Shown here piece after piece: positions 6,270-6,441 of a stretch of DNA of 6,441 nt. The notes under the pieces are model-generated. The model did no database searches. It worked only from the letters and a program-made list of their open reading frames with translations, and had not been told where the DNA came from. The number at the start of each line of letters is the position of its first letter. Position 1 is the stretch's first letter. Where the stretch lies: assembly GCA_002336035.1 (NCBI GenBank), contig DDED01000075.1:1-6441 (forward strand), written 5' to 3'. Source of the DNA: Cellvibrionales bacterium UBA1963. Lineage in GTDB: Bacteria; Pseudomonadota; Gammaproteobacteria; Pseudomonadales; UBA7434. The translations under genes were made by a program, and so were the position numbers.

Positions 6270-6441
6270 CGCAATGTTGGGCCAGGTACCGAACCATTAA
6301 TGGCGGTAGCCATTCGGTGTTTACCCGTAAAATTAACTGGTGCATAAGCGATGTTGAGGTCAACTTCTTTTCCTTTCAGTATTGTCGGCCGTACACGCTC
6401 ACTTGATGAGGCCATCGATAAACTTGAGCCCATGCCCATGC
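6254..6441 (-). pseudogene. copA: N-terminal remnant of multicopper oxidase CopA, truncated at a deletion joint (5' end outside window)
   Basis: CopA is a periplasmic Tat-exported multicopper oxidase that oxidises or sequesters Cu(I). The visible frame enters from the right edge. It carries GKEVDLNIAYAPVNFTGK and then TAINGSVPGPTLRW, the conserved opening of the first cupredoxin domain. Immediately after the Trp codon (6266-6268) CopA similarity stops, and three unrelated codons lead to a TAG at 6254-6256. CopA is normally about 600 aa, so all copper-binding His motifs are gone. The Met at 6439 is probably internal, because a Tat signal sequence should lie further right. The frame overlaps the CopB remnant by a few bases at the joint. 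Any product would be a short exported fragment with no expected activity. Confidence 0.82.

Overview
The window looks like a chromosomal segment of a gammaproteobacterium with moderate GC (judged by eye, not computed). The protein families, the lysC-csrA adjacency and a degraded copA-copB pair all fit that group; I cannot name a genus.

Layout: bases 1-3762 hold a tightly packed glnD-dapC pair on the + strand. glnD enters from the left, already open at base 1, and is followed after 3 bases by dapC. A 152-base gap leads to lysC (3915-5141). A leader of about 270 bases, rich in GGA motifs, then precedes csrA (5411-5614). Downstream of csrA is a folded element ending in eight T residues (5670-5772), the best terminator or small-RNA candidate in the window. 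Bases 5773-6072 contain no convincing gene, only a few inverted repeats. The right end (6073-6441) carries, on the - strand, the start of a copper-resistance multicopper oxidase (CopA) joined directly to the last ~65 codons of the outer-membrane protein CopB. This is a decayed remnant with a deletion and a frameshift.

How the genes fit together: GlnD reports glutamine status to the PII nitrogen circuit. DapC and LysC are both enzymes of the aspartate-to-diaminopimelate/lysine pathway: LysC makes the first committed step and DapC a late transamination. CsrA is a global post-transcriptional regulator whose gene commonly lies next to lysC in this group. The window therefore joins two blocks often seen apart, glnD-dapC and lysC-csrA.

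I found no CRISPR array, intact mobile element or tRNA, and no clear undescribed multi-gene system. The points most worth following are the copA/copB deletion scar, the csrA 3' structured element with a U-rich tail, the csrA leader, and a probable internal translation start in lysC.
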